Source: Deinococcus roseus (lineage in GTDB: Bacteria; Deinococcota; Deinococci; Deinococcales; Deinococcaceae). Taken from it: 64,000 bases of DNA. Numbering within the stretch: position 1 is the first letter of the stretch; each line of letters starts with the position of its first letter. Where the stretch lies: NCBI RefSeq assembly GCF_014646895.1, contig NZ_BMOD01000016.1, forward strand, positions 1 to 64,000, given 5' to 3'. Both the position numbers and the translations under genes were made by a program. Positions 32,686-41,818 of the stretch are shown here, one piece after another. The notes beneath the pieces are model-generated. The model was not told the origin of the DNA. It was given only the letters and a program-made list of their open reading frames with translations, and did not search any database.

Positions 32686-33399
32686 ATGTACGACATCATA
32701 GGTGACATCCATGGATGCTCTGCAGAACTGCAGCGCCTCCTCAAACAACTCGGGTATTCGGCCCGCTACCGGCACCCCGATGAACGTCAGCTGGTTTTTG
32801 TCGGCGACATTGCAGACCGGGGACCCCAGGTGGTGGAAGCCTACCAGCTTGTCATGCGGCTGGTGCGTGAAGGGGTGGCCCAGTGCGTGATGGGCAACCA
32901 TGACCTGCGCATCCTCAACCACCTGTCCGGGCAGGGCAAAATCGATTCTCCCAACACCCGCCAATCCATCCAGCAGATTGAAGCTGCCCCCAGAGCATTC
33001 CAGGCCGACCTGCTGAGTTTCCTCAGTGGCCTGCCTTCGCAGCTGATGCTGGACCACGGCATGCTGATGGTGGCCCACGCCGGACTGCCCGCCGAATTCC
33101 ATGGGGTCAACACCCAGATGGCCCGCGACATTGCCATTCACGGCGAGCGGGTGATGCACAACGGCAAACTCACCCGGGTGGACTGGACCAAGGATTACCA
33201 CGGCCTTTCTCTGGTGGTGTACGGCCACACCCCGGTGCGCAAGGTTCGCTGGGTCAACAACACCGTCAACATCGACACCGGCTGTGTGTTCGGAGGCAAA
33301 CTGACCGCCCTGCTCTACCCGGAGCGCACCACCGTCAGTGTGCCCGCCTCAAGGGTGTACAACATCAAATCCGGGGTGTGGGACCAGTTCGGGATCTAA
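32686..33399 (+). CDS. PrpE-like metallophosphoesterase
   Basis: A 237-residue calcineurin-like phosphoesterase. The metal sites are DIIGDIHG, VGDIADRGP, MGNHDLRI, AHAGLP and YGHTP. The form matches PrpE/ApaH-like enzymes, which hydrolyse diadenosine tetraphosphate or related compounds in the cytosol, and protein Ser/Thr phosphatases of the PPP type. Which one applies cannot be told. Its stop overlaps the convergent acetyltransferase stop within CTAA. Confidence 0.88.
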   Translation: MYDIIGDIHGCSAELQRLLKQLGYSARYRHPDERQLVFVGDIADRGPQVVEAYQLVMRLVREGVAQCVMGNHDLRILNHLSGQGKIDSPNTRQSIQQIEAAPRAFQADLLSFLSGLPSQLMLDHGMLMVAHAGLPAEFHGVNTQMARDIAIHGERVMHNGKLTRVDWTKDYHGLSLVVYGHTPVRKVRWVNNTVNIDTGCVFGGKLTALLYPERTTVSVPASRVYNIKSGVWDQFGI

Positions 33400-33980
33400 C
33401 CCCTGTATTCCCTCCTGAGCAACCCATAAATGCAGAAATTGATGTATTTTTCCGGGTCCAGGTGGTGCCTGCGTTCTTCTCGCAGTACAGCCTCCAGGGT
33501 GAAACCCAGTTTTTCTGGGATGCGTCTGGAGGGCAGGTTTTCTTCATCAGTGCAGACTTCAATGCGGTGGAGGCCCATTTCTTTGAAACCATAATCCAGC
33601 ATGGCTTTCACGGCTTCTTGCATGTATCCCTGGTGGCAAAATTCCTCTCCCAGCCAGTAACCGATTTCGGCCTTGGGGGTGTCCCAGTCCAGAAAATTGA
33701 AGATGGAAGTGCCCATGAGGGCGCCATCTGAACGGCGCACAATCATGAAGCGCAGGTGCTCCTTGCGGTCCAGAAAATTCTGGATGCTCTGCTGCATGCG
33801 TTCACGGGTGATCTGCAGGTCCGGGAGGGTTTTGGCCCAGGGCATCCAGCGCTGCAGGTGTTCAAAAGAAGATTCCATCAGGGCATGAAAAACATCGGCG
33901 TCCTGCATGCTGGGAATGCGCAGCAGCAGGCGTTCGGTGCGCATTTCTGTGGGAAGATCGAGCGGGGCAAGGTCAAACAT
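33396..33980 (-). CDS. RimJ/RimL-like GNAT acetyltransferase
   Basis: A 194-residue GNAT protein. TERLLLRIPSMQDADVF opens it; EIGYWLGEEFCHQGYMQEAVKAML is the acetyl-CoA loop and helix; HRIEVCTDEENLPSRRIPEKLGF is the late strand. This pattern fits ribosomal-protein Ser/Ala N-acetyltransferases and relatives. I began the gene at ATG 33980 because TATGCT (33992-33987) ends six bases upstream. A longer open frame to 34598 overlaps ilvA and was rejected. Confidence 0.86.
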   Translation of the reverse strand: MFDLAPLDLPTEMRTERLLLRIPSMQDADVFHALMESSFEHLQRWMPWAKTLPDLQITRERMQQSIQNFLDRKEHLRFMIVRRSDGALMGTSIFNFLDWDTPKAEIGYWLGEEFCHQGYMQEAVKAMLDYGFKEMGLHRIEVCTDEENLPSRRIPEKLGFTLEAVLREERRHHLDPEKYINFCIYGLLRREYRG

Positions 33981-33986
33981 GTCCGC

Positions 33987-33992
33987 AGCATA
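33987..33992 (-). promoter_or_regulatory. -10 box of the leaderless RimJ-like gene
   Basis: TATGCT followed by GCGGAC and ATG. Confidence 0.58.
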
Positions 33993-34049
33993 CGGGGTGG
34001 GTTTTGGGCAGATCAATGGGCAAATGGCGGATCCTGCAGACCTCGGAAA

Positions 34050-34074
34050 CAAAAAAATCCCGGTTGCCCGGGAT
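34050..34074 (-). terminator. terminator of ilvA
   Basis: ATCCCGG/CCGGGAT with a four-base loop is followed on the minus strand by seven T residues. Confidence 0.85.
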
Positions 34075-34104
34075 CTGCTGATGTGCTGCTGTTTTGGAGC
34101 CTGT

Positions 34105-35616
34105 TCACCTGAGGAACAGCTTGTAGGCAGGGTTGTTCTCCTGGCTCTGGTATTCATAGCCCAGGCGGTCCAGAAAAGTCTGGAAGGCGTGGAGGTCTTC
34201 ATCTGGAACCTGAATGCCGCACAGCACCCGACCATGCGAGCTGCCGTGGTTGCGGTAATGGAACAGGCTGATGTTCCAGGTGGCCTGCATGGCGTCCAGA
34301 AAGTCCGAAAGGGCACCGGGACGCTCCGGGAACACAAAGCTGTAAATGCGCTCGTTCTCGGCTTCGGGGGCACGGCCACCCACCATGTGACGCACGTGCA
34401 CCACGGCCAGTTCGTCCTGGCTGAGGTCTGTAACGGCATAATCCAGAGCCCGCAGGTCTTCCAGAATCTGCTGTTTGTCTCTGGGCTGCTCCATCTGCAC
34501 GCCCACAAAAATGTGGGCTTCCTGGCTGGGGGCATAGCGGTAATTGAACTCGGTGATGTTGCGTTTGCCCATCGCCTGAATGAAGCCCTTAAACGCACCC
34601 GGAAGCTCTGGGATGGTCACGGCAATGATGGCTTCTTTCTGCTCACCGACATTGGCCCGCTCTGCCACATGGCGCAAACGGTTGAAGTTGATGTTTGCCC
34701 CGCAGGTGAGGGCCACCAGGGTTTCTCCCTGAATGCCTCTTTCCTGCACGTAACGGGTGAGTCCTGCTGTGGCCAGTGCACCCGCAGGTTCCTGCACGGC
34801 ACGGGTGTCATCGAAGATGTCCTTGATGGCCGCGCACACCTCGTCGGTGGAGACCCGCACGTACTCATCCACATACTGGCGCACCAGGTTGAAGGTGTGT
34901 TCCCCCACACGCTTCACAGCGACCCCATCCACGAAAATGCCCACCTGGGACAGGGTGACCCGTTCCCCGGCTTCCACACTGCGGATCATGGCATCGGAAT
35001 CCTCGGGCTCTACAGCCACAATTTTGATGTCTGGGTTGACGCTTTTCAGTAAAACGGCAATGCCTGCAGCCAGTCCGCCCCCCCCAATCGGCACGAACAC
35101 GGTGTACTTCTGGGCACGGCACTGCTGCAAGATCTCCAGACCGATGGTTCCCTGTCCTGCAATCACGTAAGGGTCATCGTAAGGATGCACGAAAGTCATG
35201 CCCTGCTCTGCTTGCAACTGGTAAGCGTAAACCTCAGCATCGCTGTAGCTGTCACCATGCAAAACCACCTCTGCACCGTAACCCCGCACTGCCTTCACCT
35301 TGATGTCTGGAGTCGTGGCAGGCATCACAATGGTGGCCCGGATGCCCATTTTCTGGGCACTGAAAGCCACCCCCTGCGCATGGTTTCCGGCAGAGGCACA
35401 AATCACCCCTCTGGCCCGTTCTTCTTCGGTCAGAGAAGCCATCTTGTTGTAGGCACCCCTCAGCTTGAAAGAATGCACAGGCTGGGTGTCTTCACGTTTG
35501 AAGTAAACGGTGTTCCCCAGCCGCTCCGAAAGACTGCGGGCATGGTCAAGCGCGGTCTCTTTCGCAACATCGTAAACGCGGCTCCCGAGGATTCTCTGTA
35601 CGTACTCCAGATTCAT
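34105..35616 (-). CDS. ilvA: threonine ammonia-lyase, biosynthetic
   Basis: IlvA deaminates threonine to 2-oxobutanoate, the first step of isoleucine synthesis. The 503-residue protein has the PLP lysine in PVHSFKLRGAYNK, the SAGNHAQGVA loop, and the glycine-rich phosphate cup PIGGGGLAAG. Two C-terminal ACT-like regulatory regions begin near EAIIAVTIPELPG (about 330) and ERIYSFVFPERPG (about 420), as expected for the feedback-inhibited enzyme. Probable leaderless start: TAGCAT ends six bases before the ATG. Confidence 0.96.
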   Translation of the reverse strand: MNLEYVQRILGSRVYDVAKETALDHARSLSERLGNTVYFKREDTQPVHSFKLRGAYNKMASLTEEERARGVICASAGNHAQGVAFSAQKMGIRATIVMPATTPDIKVKAVRGYGAEVVLHGDSYSDAEVYAYQLQAEQGMTFVHPYDDPYVIAGQGTIGLEILQQCRAQKYTVFVPIGGGGLAAGIAVLLKSVNPDIKIVAVEPEDSDAMIRSVEAGERVTLSQVGIFVDGVAVKRVGEHTFNLVRQYVDEYVRVSTDEVCAAIKDIFDDTRAVQEPAGALATAGLTRYVQERGIQGETLVALTCGANINFNRLRHVAERANVGEQKEAIIAVTIPELPGAFKGFIQAMGKRNITEFNYRYAPSQEAHIFVGVQMEQPRDKQQILEDLRALDYAVTDLSQDELAVVHVRHMVGGRAPEAENERIYSFVFPERPGALSDFLDAMQATWNISLFHYRNHGSSHGRVLCGIQVPDEDLHAFQTFLDRLGYEYQSQENNPAYKLFLR

Positions 35617-35622
35617 GGGTTC

Positions 35623-35628
35623 ATGCTA
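35623..35628 (-). promoter_or_regulatory. -10 box of leaderless ilvA
   Basis: TAGCAT followed by GAACCC and ATG. No T-box or attenuator hairpin is visible upstream. Confidence 0.5.
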
Positions 35629-35667
35629 AGGGTTTGGGGGTGGGATTTCACGTCATTTGTACGGAAA

Positions 35668-35852
35668 GCCAAGAGCCGAGGGCCGAGAGCCGAGGGCCAA
35701 GAGCTGGGAAAGCACAGGCCAATGCACAAAAAACACCTCAAAGCCCTGAGCTGATTGCAAAAGCAACGGGTCAAGAAACTTGCAGGAAATGCCGACCTTC
35801 AACACCATCCAGATGTCTTTTTGCCCTCGGCCCTTGGCCCTCGGCTTTCTGC
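35668..35852. repeat. heptad-repeat element A
   Basis: Six in-register heptads of the form GCCRARR (35668-35709) face an inverted array (35823-35852) across about 113 bases. Nothing else is visible in the 336-base gap between ilvA and the EamA gene apart from their promoters. Confidence 0.75.
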
Positions 35853-35940
35853 CAAACCATGTGAAGAATGCAAACCAGAATAACGTTATCCAGTCACACC
35901 CCTCGTCCATTTCACTGAGAACGGCAAACCCCCTGCGGGT

Positions 35941-35946
35941 TATGAT
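35941..35946 (+). promoter_or_regulatory. -10 box of the leaderless EamA gene
   Basis: TATGAT ends six bases before ATG 35953. Confidence 0.62.
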
Positions 35947-35952
35947 GCGCCC

Positions 35953-36849
35953 ATGGATCCTCTCAGCCTGACCGCCATTCTGGTGACCATTCTTTTCTGG
36001 GCTTCTTCTTTTGCTGGAATCAAGGCAGGTCTGGACCACTTCACCCCTGCCCACCTGACCGTTTACCGCTTTCTGGTGGCCAGTGGGGTGCTGCTCATTT
36101 ATGCCTGGATCAGCAAAATTCCCTTTCCAGAATGGAAAGATGTGCCCCGCATTTTTGGGGTCTCGCTGCTGGGCATCACCATTTACCATTACGCCCTGAA
36201 TTTCGGGGAGATCACGGTGCCTGCAGGGGTGGCCAGCCTGATCATTGCCGCAGGTCCGGTGTTCACGGCGCTGATGGCGACCCTGTGGCTGGGAGAGCGG
36301 CTGAATGTGCTGGGTTGGCTCGGAATTGCAGTCAGCATTTCGGGGGTCACTTTGATTGTGCTGGGGAGAGGCGGAGACCTGAATTTCACGCAGGGAGCTT
36401 TGCTGATCCTGCTTTCGGCTTTTGTGACCTCGCTGTATTTCGTGCTGCAGAAACCCCTGTTAAAAAAATACCCTTCCAGACAGTTCACAGTGTGGTCGCT
36501 GGTGTTCGGGACGGTGCCGATGCTCATCTCTCTGCCCGGTCTGCCCCAGGAAATTCAGGCCGCACCTGCCAGTGCCAACTGGGCCGTGATTTACATCGGG
36601 ATCTTCCCTGCTGCCCTGGCTTACCTGACCTGGACTTTTGCGCTCAGCCGGGTGCCAGCCAGCATCACCACCAGCTTTCTGTACGTCTCTCCCGTGCTGG
36701 CCATTCTGATTTCTTATTTCTGGGTGCATGAGGTGCCAAGCCACATCACCCTGATTGGTGGGGCCATTGCGCTGGTGGGGGTGGTCCTTGTGAACACGCT
36801 GGGGAAACCGAGGGTTGGAATCAGCAGAAGGCAGAAAGCTGAAGGCTGA
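35953..36849 (+). CDS. EamA-family (DMT) transporter
   Basis: A 298-residue inner-membrane protein with ten predicted hydrophobic helices arranged as two EamA repeats. The first is ILFWASSFAGIKAGL and the second starts near LLILLSAFVTSLYFVLQ. Members of this drug/metabolite superfamily usually export amino acids or metabolites. Substrate unknown. The last three codons before the stop, and the stop itself, lie inside a heptad repeat array (36824 onward), so the tail ISRRQKAEG is repeat-encoded. Confidence 0.9.
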   Translation: MDPLSLTAILVTILFWASSFAGIKAGLDHFTPAHLTVYRFLVASGVLLIYAWISKIPFPEWKDVPRIFGVSLLGITIYHYALNFGEITVPAGVASLIIAAGPVFTALMATLWLGERLNVLGWLGIAVSISGVTLIVLGRGGDLNFTQGALLILLSAFVTSLYFVLQKPLLKKYPSRQFTVWSLVFGTVPMLISLPGLPQEIQAAPASANWAVIYIGIFPAALAYLTWTFALSRVPASITTSFLYVSPVLAILISYFWVHEVPSHITLIGGAIALVGVVLVNTLGKPRVGISRRQKAEG

Positions 36850-37084
36850 AAGCCGAAAGCCGAGGGCGCAGAGCCGAGAGCCGAGGGCCGAGGGCAAAAA
36901 GATTAAAGGCAGAAGGCGGCGGCCCACTGCGTGTGCAAAACCGCTTTTGCACACGCAGTGGGGTCAAGAAGCGACCCGGCCGATCAAATCGGGTTGATCG
37001 GCGCGAGTCAAGGTCAAGAAGAAGGCTGAAAGCGACAACAGCTCTGGCAGAAGCTTTCCATGCCCTCGGCCCTCGGCCCTCGGC
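36824..37084. repeat. heptad-repeat element B with two hairpins
   Basis: Eleven heptads in strict register (36824-36900) begin inside the EamA gene. Then come a perfect 18-bp stem hairpin (36923-36962, CCGC loop), a 9-bp hairpin (36979-37002), and an inverted heptad array (37062-37084, three copies of GCCGAGG on the minus strand). Confidence 0.8.
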
Positions 37085-37133
37085 ATGATCTGCCAAATGT
37101 GATTTGCCCCTAGACCCCACCCCTCCACTCTCA

Positions 37134-37139
37134 TACACT
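37134..37139 (+). promoter_or_regulatory. -10 box of the leaderless ABC fusion gene
   Basis: TACACT ends seven bases before ATG 37147. Confidence 0.58.
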
Positions 37140-37146
37140 GCTTAGC

Positions 37147-38610
37147 ATGACTGCTGCCATTGAGCTGAAAGACATCACCATCGAACTCAATGGACGGGAT
37201 GTGCTGAGAAATGTGGACCTGAGCATTGAATCTGGCGAATTCATTGCCATCATCGGGGCATCAGGTGGGGGCAAGAGCACGTTGCTGAGGGTGATTGCGG
37301 GTTTACTGAAACCCAAACAGGGCAGCGTGAAGGTGTGCTCCCAGCCTGCTTTTGTGTTTCAGGATTACCGCCTTTTGCCCTGGCGCACGGTGCTGAAAAA
37401 CGTGAATTTGCCCCGTGAAGTGCAGGGCAAAGGCATGGAGCCCCATGAGGCCCTCAAGCAGGTGGGGATGGACCAGTACCACGGCCTTTACCCTTCTGAG
37501 CTTTCTGGCGGCATGCGGGCCAGGGTGGCGGTGGCCCGTGCGCTTGCCCAGGACAGCGAGATCATCCTGATGGATGAGCCTTTTGCTGCACTGGACGCGC
37601 TGGTCCGGGAGCGGTTCAATGCAGAGCTGAAGCGACTGCACCGCAAGGAGCGGCGCACCATCCTGTTTGTGACCCACTCGATCCGCGAGGCGGTGTATCT
37701 GGCAGACCGGGTGGTGGTGGTGAAAAACGGTGGGGTTGCCGACATCATCGACACCAAGCTGGAAGGGCGGGTCAGTGCCTACACCTCTGGCATCGAGGCG
37801 CAGCTCCGGGAACTGCTGGGAGAGGGAAATTCCACGCTGCTCAGCAACACCCCGCCCCTCAAAAAAATGCGTGTTGAAGGCTGGCTGGCGTTGCTGGCCC
37901 TGACGGTATTTTTGCTGCTCTGGCACCTCCTGAGCTTCACCCAGAATGCTTTTTCGCTGCCCAGTCCGGTCAAGGTGATTCTCGAACTGCAGGTGGCCTG
38001 GGGGGAACTCTACAGCCAGATGCTGCTGACCCTCAGAACCACCTTGCTGGGCATTGTGTGTGGCATGGTGATGGGGGTGACCCTGGGATATCCACTGGGC
38101 CGCTTCCCCATGCTGGAAAGGGTTTTTTCGCCTTTTCTGGTGGCCAGCCAGAGCACACCCATCATTGCAGTTGCGCCCCTCCTGATCATCTGGCTGGGGT
38201 TTGGCACCGCTCCAGCCATTGTGGCCGCCACCCTGACGGCTTTCTATCCGGTGATGATTGCCACCATGACCGGGGTGCGGGAAGTGGAAAACACCTACCA
38301 TGAATACTTTGACACTTTGAATGCCTCTTTCTGGCAGAGGTTGTGGCTTTTGGAAGCTCCGGGTGCCCTGCCCGTATTGCTGGGGGGCCTGAAACTCACG
38401 GCCAGCCTGGCTTTGATTGGTGCAGTGGTCTGGGAGTTTGTCAGCAATGCACCCGGACTGGGAGCCGCCATCAATCAGGCAAGGGCTTACTACAACACAC
38501 CACGCATGTTTGCAGCGATTTTTTTGCTGACCACCCTGGGTGCAGCACTTTATTTGCTGGTCACACTGCTGGAACGGGCGGTTTTAAAATACCGCCGCAA
38601 GGCAAAATAG
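37147..38610 (+). CDS. fused ABC transporter ATPase-permease, ThiZ-ThiX/SsuBC type
   Basis: A 487-residue fusion. Residues 1-235 are an ATPase with Walker A GASGGGKST, signature ELSGGMRARVAVARAL, Walker B EIILMDEPFAALD and H-loop VTHSIREA. Residues from about 250 form a BPD-type permease with six hydrophobic helices and the EAA-like ATPase-contact region near NTYHEYFDTLNASFWQRLWLLEAPGALP (two short pieces of it). Normal systems encode these as two genes. The binding protein for hydroxymethylpyrimidine-type substrates lies 3.2 kb downstream, after the synthetase gene. Confidence 0.88.
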   Translation: MTAAIELKDITIELNGRDVLRNVDLSIESGEFIAIIGASGGGKSTLLRVIAGLLKPKQGSVKVCSQPAFVFQDYRLLPWRTVLKNVNLPREVQGKGMEPHEALKQVGMDQYHGLYPSELSGGMRARVAVARALAQDSEIILMDEPFAALDALVRERFNAELKRLHRKERRTILFVTHSIREAVYLADRVVVVKNGGVADIIDTKLEGRVSAYTSGIEAQLRELLGEGNSTLLSNTPPLKKMRVEGWLALLALTVFLLLWHLLSFTQNAFSLPSPVKVILELQVAWGELYSQMLLTLRTTLLGIVCGMVMGVTLGYPLGRFPMLERVFSPFLVASQSTPIIAVAPLLIIWLGFGTAPAIVAATLTAFYPVMIATMTGVREVENTYHEYFDTLNASFWQRLWLLEAPGALPVLLGGLKLTASLALIGAVVWEFVSNAPGLGAAINQARAYYNTPRMFAAIFLLTTLGAALYLLVTLLERAVLKYRRKAK

Positions 38611-38714
38611 AAAAAACATTTGCATGTTTAGCCCAGAGTGTTTGTTTCTGATCTCTGCACTCAGAACATGATCTGCTGTTGTGATGCAGCAGCTCCAAAA
38701 AGCAAATTCATCCC

Positions 38715-38720
38715 TACAAT
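38715..38720 (+). promoter_or_regulatory. -10 box of the leaderless synthetase gene
   Basis: TACAAT ends six bases before ATG 38727. Confidence 0.62.
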
Positions 38721-38726
38721 GAAGCC

Positions 38727-41700
38727 ATGCAATCGTGGTTTAAAGATTCAAGGTGGCATTTAACGCTTGGTTTCAAAGTCAAAGAAAACCTTCCGCAGTT
38801 TATGGAAGCCGCCCTCAGGACCCTGGAGTGTTATGGTCAGGTCAAACTGAAGAAATTGCAGGGTGTGGCCCGCATTTCCCGGGAGCACCAGTGTCCTCTG
38901 GATGTCCCGGAGCAGATCCGTCTGGTGGTGTGGGAGCAAAAGTGGGGGGCAGTGGTGCAGGTGACCATCCACCACGCCCTGATGGACGGGTTTTCCATTG
39001 TGCTGATGATCAGGCAATTCAAAATGCTGTTGCAGGGCCAGTCCATCACGCCTTACCCCCAGATGCGCAAGAGCGCCCACCCTTCTCCGGTGCTGAAACA
39101 ACCCCAGAAGCAACACCTGAAACTGCTGAAACTTCCAGATGGCCGCAGGTTGCGTCCCATTGTGGCCGAACTGTTTTCGGAATGGCTGAAAGAGCAGTTT
39201 CCCAGAAGCCACTGGGCGTTTGGCCGTCTGGCCCACGGGCGCACCGGCCAGGAGAGGCGCAGCATCGGGGTGTTCTGCAAGATCGAAACCCCTGCAGCGA
39301 GCCCCTGGGTGCGTTCCATCCTCAATGAACTTCCAGAGTTTGATTTTGCCGTTCCGGGCAGCAGCCGGATTTTGCATCCCTGGCTCAATCCCCTCTCTGA
39401 AATTGAATTGCAGAGCACCCTGCGGGGAGACACCCTGTACCTAACTTTTCGGGTGGACACCGAACTGCTGTCCAGGGCAGAGTTTGAACAGAAGGTGGAA
39501 ACTTTTCGCAGCGAACTGAAAAGCCAGCAAACGCCAGACCCCCTTCAGCCCTCACCTGAAATCCAGCAGCTTTCCCTGAAGGCAGCCCTGCAGCACCATG
39601 CTCTTCACCATCCAGAGGTGCTGGCCCTGGACACACCAGACATCAAGCTCAGCTACGCACAGCTCTGGAAGCACCTGGAGGATGTGCCCTCCTCAGGAAC
39701 TTCCTTCCGAAAAGTTGGCCACGTTCTGCAGGCTGTGGAAACCCTGTTTTCTGGGGAAGGCTACACCTTTGGCTCCCTCCCGGTGCCTGCCTGCCCCGAT
39801 CCCTGCTGTGTGGTGTACACCTCTGGAACCACTGGCCCACAAAAGCCCATCCGACTGCAACTTGCTGCTGTAGAACGCTACCTGTCTGCCCTGAGTGCAC
39901 ACGTGCACATTCGGACGGGTGAACGGGTGCTGCAGGCCCATGCCTGGACGTTTGATGGGCATCTGGAAAACCTGTTTCTGGCCCTGCTGCATGGGGCCAC
40001 CCTGGTGGTGCCAGAAGCCACCATCACAGATCCCAGAAGCTGGGTGAACGTGGACCATGCCAGCGTGCCCACTGCACTTTTTCACCTGTGGAGCCGCACT
40101 TCCACTTTTCCCAGTCAACTCAAAACCCTGATTGTGGGAGGGGAAGCCCTGCAGCCCTCTGCACTGCAAGCCAGACCCAGCGAACTGCAGCTCATCAACA
40201 CCTATGGTCCTGCAGAAGCCACCATCAGCGTCAGCATTGCTGAGGACCACAGCCTGGGGATCCCTGTGGATCCGCAGCATTTTCAACTGGTGGATGCAGC
40301 CGGAAAACCTGTGTCCTCAGGAGAGGTGGGAGAAATCCAGCTTTCTGGTCCTCAGCTTTCTCCCGATGTGGAAAGCCCTTACCTGACTGGAGATCTGGCC
40401 TTCCAGCAGAACGGCAAGTTCTGGTTTGCAGGCCGCAAGGAAGGCTGGGTGAAAGTGCGGGGTCACCGGGTGTTCCTGCAGGAAATCGGCGAAGAACTGT
40501 GTGGTGTTGCTGGGGTCCAGCATGCCCAGGCCGTGCAAAACCGGGACCGGGTGCAGGTGTTCTTTTTTCCTGCCGATGCTGCACAAAACCTGCATGATTT
40601 CACACGGGAGTGGAGGCTTCCCCTGTCCCTCATTCCCCTGAACAGCCTGCCCATGACCCTGCACGGCAAGGTGGACGTGCAGAATCTTGCCAGTCACGTT
40701 TTGCCAAAAGACGCTGCACAGAACAATCTGGAGACCCTGCTGATGCAGGTGGCTGCTGAAGTGCTGGAATGCCCCATTGGACCAGAAGATGACCTGTTCT
40801 CTCTGGGTGCAGATTCTCTGGACGCGGTGCAGATCAGCGCAACTTTTGGACGAAAAACCGGAAGAAGCCTTCCCACAGATGAGATGTACAGGCACAGGAC
40901 CCTGCGCAGGATGCTTTCGGCCCTGTCAGAATACCCCGGGACTTTTCAGCCTGCAGTGTCCCAGTCAAAAACGGGAACCCTGCAGTCTCAGATTGCGGTG
41001 ACTGGTGCAAATGGGTTTCTGGGGGTGCATCTGCTGGCTGCATTGCAGGCCCAGGAAAAAGAGGTGCTGGCGGTGGTGCGGGCATCTTCTGCAGAAAGTG
41101 CCCGAATCCGTCTGCAAAACGCTGCTGTGAAATGGCAGGTGCACCTGGACGGGGAAAAACTGCAGGTGGTGTCATTGCAGGATTTTCTGGCCCAGGACAG
41201 CCTGCATCCTCATTTGATCAATGCTGCTGGTCATACCGCCCTGAATGCTTCCCAGGACGCCCTCAGGGCAGCCAATGTGGAGCTGGTTGCCCATCTGGCA
41301 GCAAAAACCCTGCACCTGCACCAGTGCTCCAGCCTGAGTGTGCTGGACTGGCATTGGCAGGGCACAACACCTCCTCTGCCCTCAGATGTCCCTGCTCCAC
41401 AAGATCCTTACTCGCTGAGCAAGTGGCAGGCCGAGCAGTGGCTGGAACAGCAAACCACCCCTTCCAGCATTTACCGCATCACCCGCTGCTGGGGGTCTGC
41501 AAAGGGCGGCCCTGTGCCGGAAGACGATCTGGCCGTTCAAATGCTCAAACGCCATCCTGAATGGGTGCAGCACCTGGATGTGCTGCCTGTGGATGTGGTG
41601 GCCCGCAGCATCGTGCAGCATCTGGAACTGCCTGCAGGCATCGTGCACCTCAGAAGCCCCATCACCATGCAGCAGCAGCCCAACCTGGACGCCCTGAACC

Positions 41701-41789
41701 TGCCAGACCACCCGAGTTTGAACCATCAAGATTACCTGAAAGGCATGCTGGACAGGCTGAACCTGCAGAAGAAGGCAACTTCCATTTGA
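38727..41789 (+). CDS. compact non-ribosomal-peptide-synthetase-like protein (C-A-PCP-R)
   Basis: A 1020-residue single-module enzyme. A condensation-type domain (1-275) has HHALMDG with the catalytic His83. An adenylation domain (about 295-655) shows YTSGTTG (364-370), NTYGPAE (491-497), YLTGD (552-556), a GRxxGWVKVRGHR segment and HGKVD with Lys648. A carrier domain has LGADSL, Ser697 for phosphopantetheine. A reductase-like NAD(P) domain has VTGANGFLG (758-766) and YSLSK (895-899). Both C and A domains are about 130-180 residues shorter than usual. It may make a small aldehyde or cyclic imine. A 4'-phosphopantetheinyl transferase is not in the window. Confidence 0.83.
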   Translation: MQSWFKDSRWHLTLGFKVKENLPQFMEAALRTLECYGQVKLKKLQGVARISREHQCPLDVPEQIRLVVWEQKWGAVVQVTIHHALMDGFSIVLMIRQFKMLLQGQSITPYPQMRKSAHPSPVLKQPQKQHLKLLKLPDGRRLRPIVAELFSEWLKEQFPRSHWAFGRLAHGRTGQERRSIGVFCKIETPAASPWVRSILNELPEFDFAVPGSSRILHPWLNPLSEIELQSTLRGDTLYLTFRVDTELLSRAEFEQKVETFRSELKSQQTPDPLQPSPEIQQLSLKAALQHHALHHPEVLALDTPDIKLSYAQLWKHLEDVPSSGTSFRKVGHVLQAVETLFSGEGYTFGSLPVPACPDPCCVVYTSGTTGPQKPIRLQLAAVERYLSALSAHVHIRTGERVLQAHAWTFDGHLENLFLALLHGATLVVPEATITDPRSWVNVDHASVPTALFHLWSRTSTFPSQLKTLIVGGEALQPSALQARPSELQLINTYGPAEATISVSIAEDHSLGIPVDPQHFQLVDAAGKPVSSGEVGEIQLSGPQLSPDVESPYLTGDLAFQQNGKFWFAGRKEGWVKVRGHRVFLQEIGEELCGVAGVQHAQAVQNRDRVQVFFFPADAAQNLHDFTREWRLPLSLIPLNSLPMTLHGKVDVQNLASHVLPKDAAQNNLETLLMQVAAEVLECPIGPEDDLFSLGADSLDAVQISATFGRKTGRSLPTDEMYRHRTLRRMLSALSEYPGTFQPAVSQSKTGTLQSQIAVTGANGFLGVHLLAALQAQEKEVLAVVRASSAESARIRLQNAAVKWQVHLDGEKLQVVSLQDFLAQDSLHPHLINAAGHTALNASQDALRAANVELVAHLAAKTLHLHQCSSLSVLDWHWQGTTPPLPSDVPAPQDPYSLSKWQAEQWLEQQTTPSSIYRITRCWGSAKGGPVPEDDLAVQMLKRHPEWVQHLDVLPVDVVARSIVQHLELPAGIVHLRSPITMQQQPNLDALNLPDHPSLNHQDYLKGMLDRLNLQKKATSI

Positions 41790-41811
41790 CAAGTTTGTCA
41801 AACCGTACAAT
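41786..41811 (+). promoter_or_regulatory. -10 box and palindrome upstream of the ThiY-like gene
   Basis: TACAAT (41806-41811) ends seven bases before ATG 41819, a leaderless start. TTGACAA-GT-TTGTCAA (41786-41801) is a perfect inverted repeat that covers the -35 area and the stop of the synthetase gene. It is an operator candidate. Confidence 0.6.
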
Positions 41812-41818
41812 GTAACCC

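Noticed and set aside
33981..34598. N-terminal extension of the RimJ-like gene
   Set aside because: It overlaps ilvA in another frame and the leaderless promoter fixes the start at 33980.
36824..36900. CRISPR-like repeat array
   Set aside because: Units are 7 bases with no spacers, so this is a short tandem repeat.
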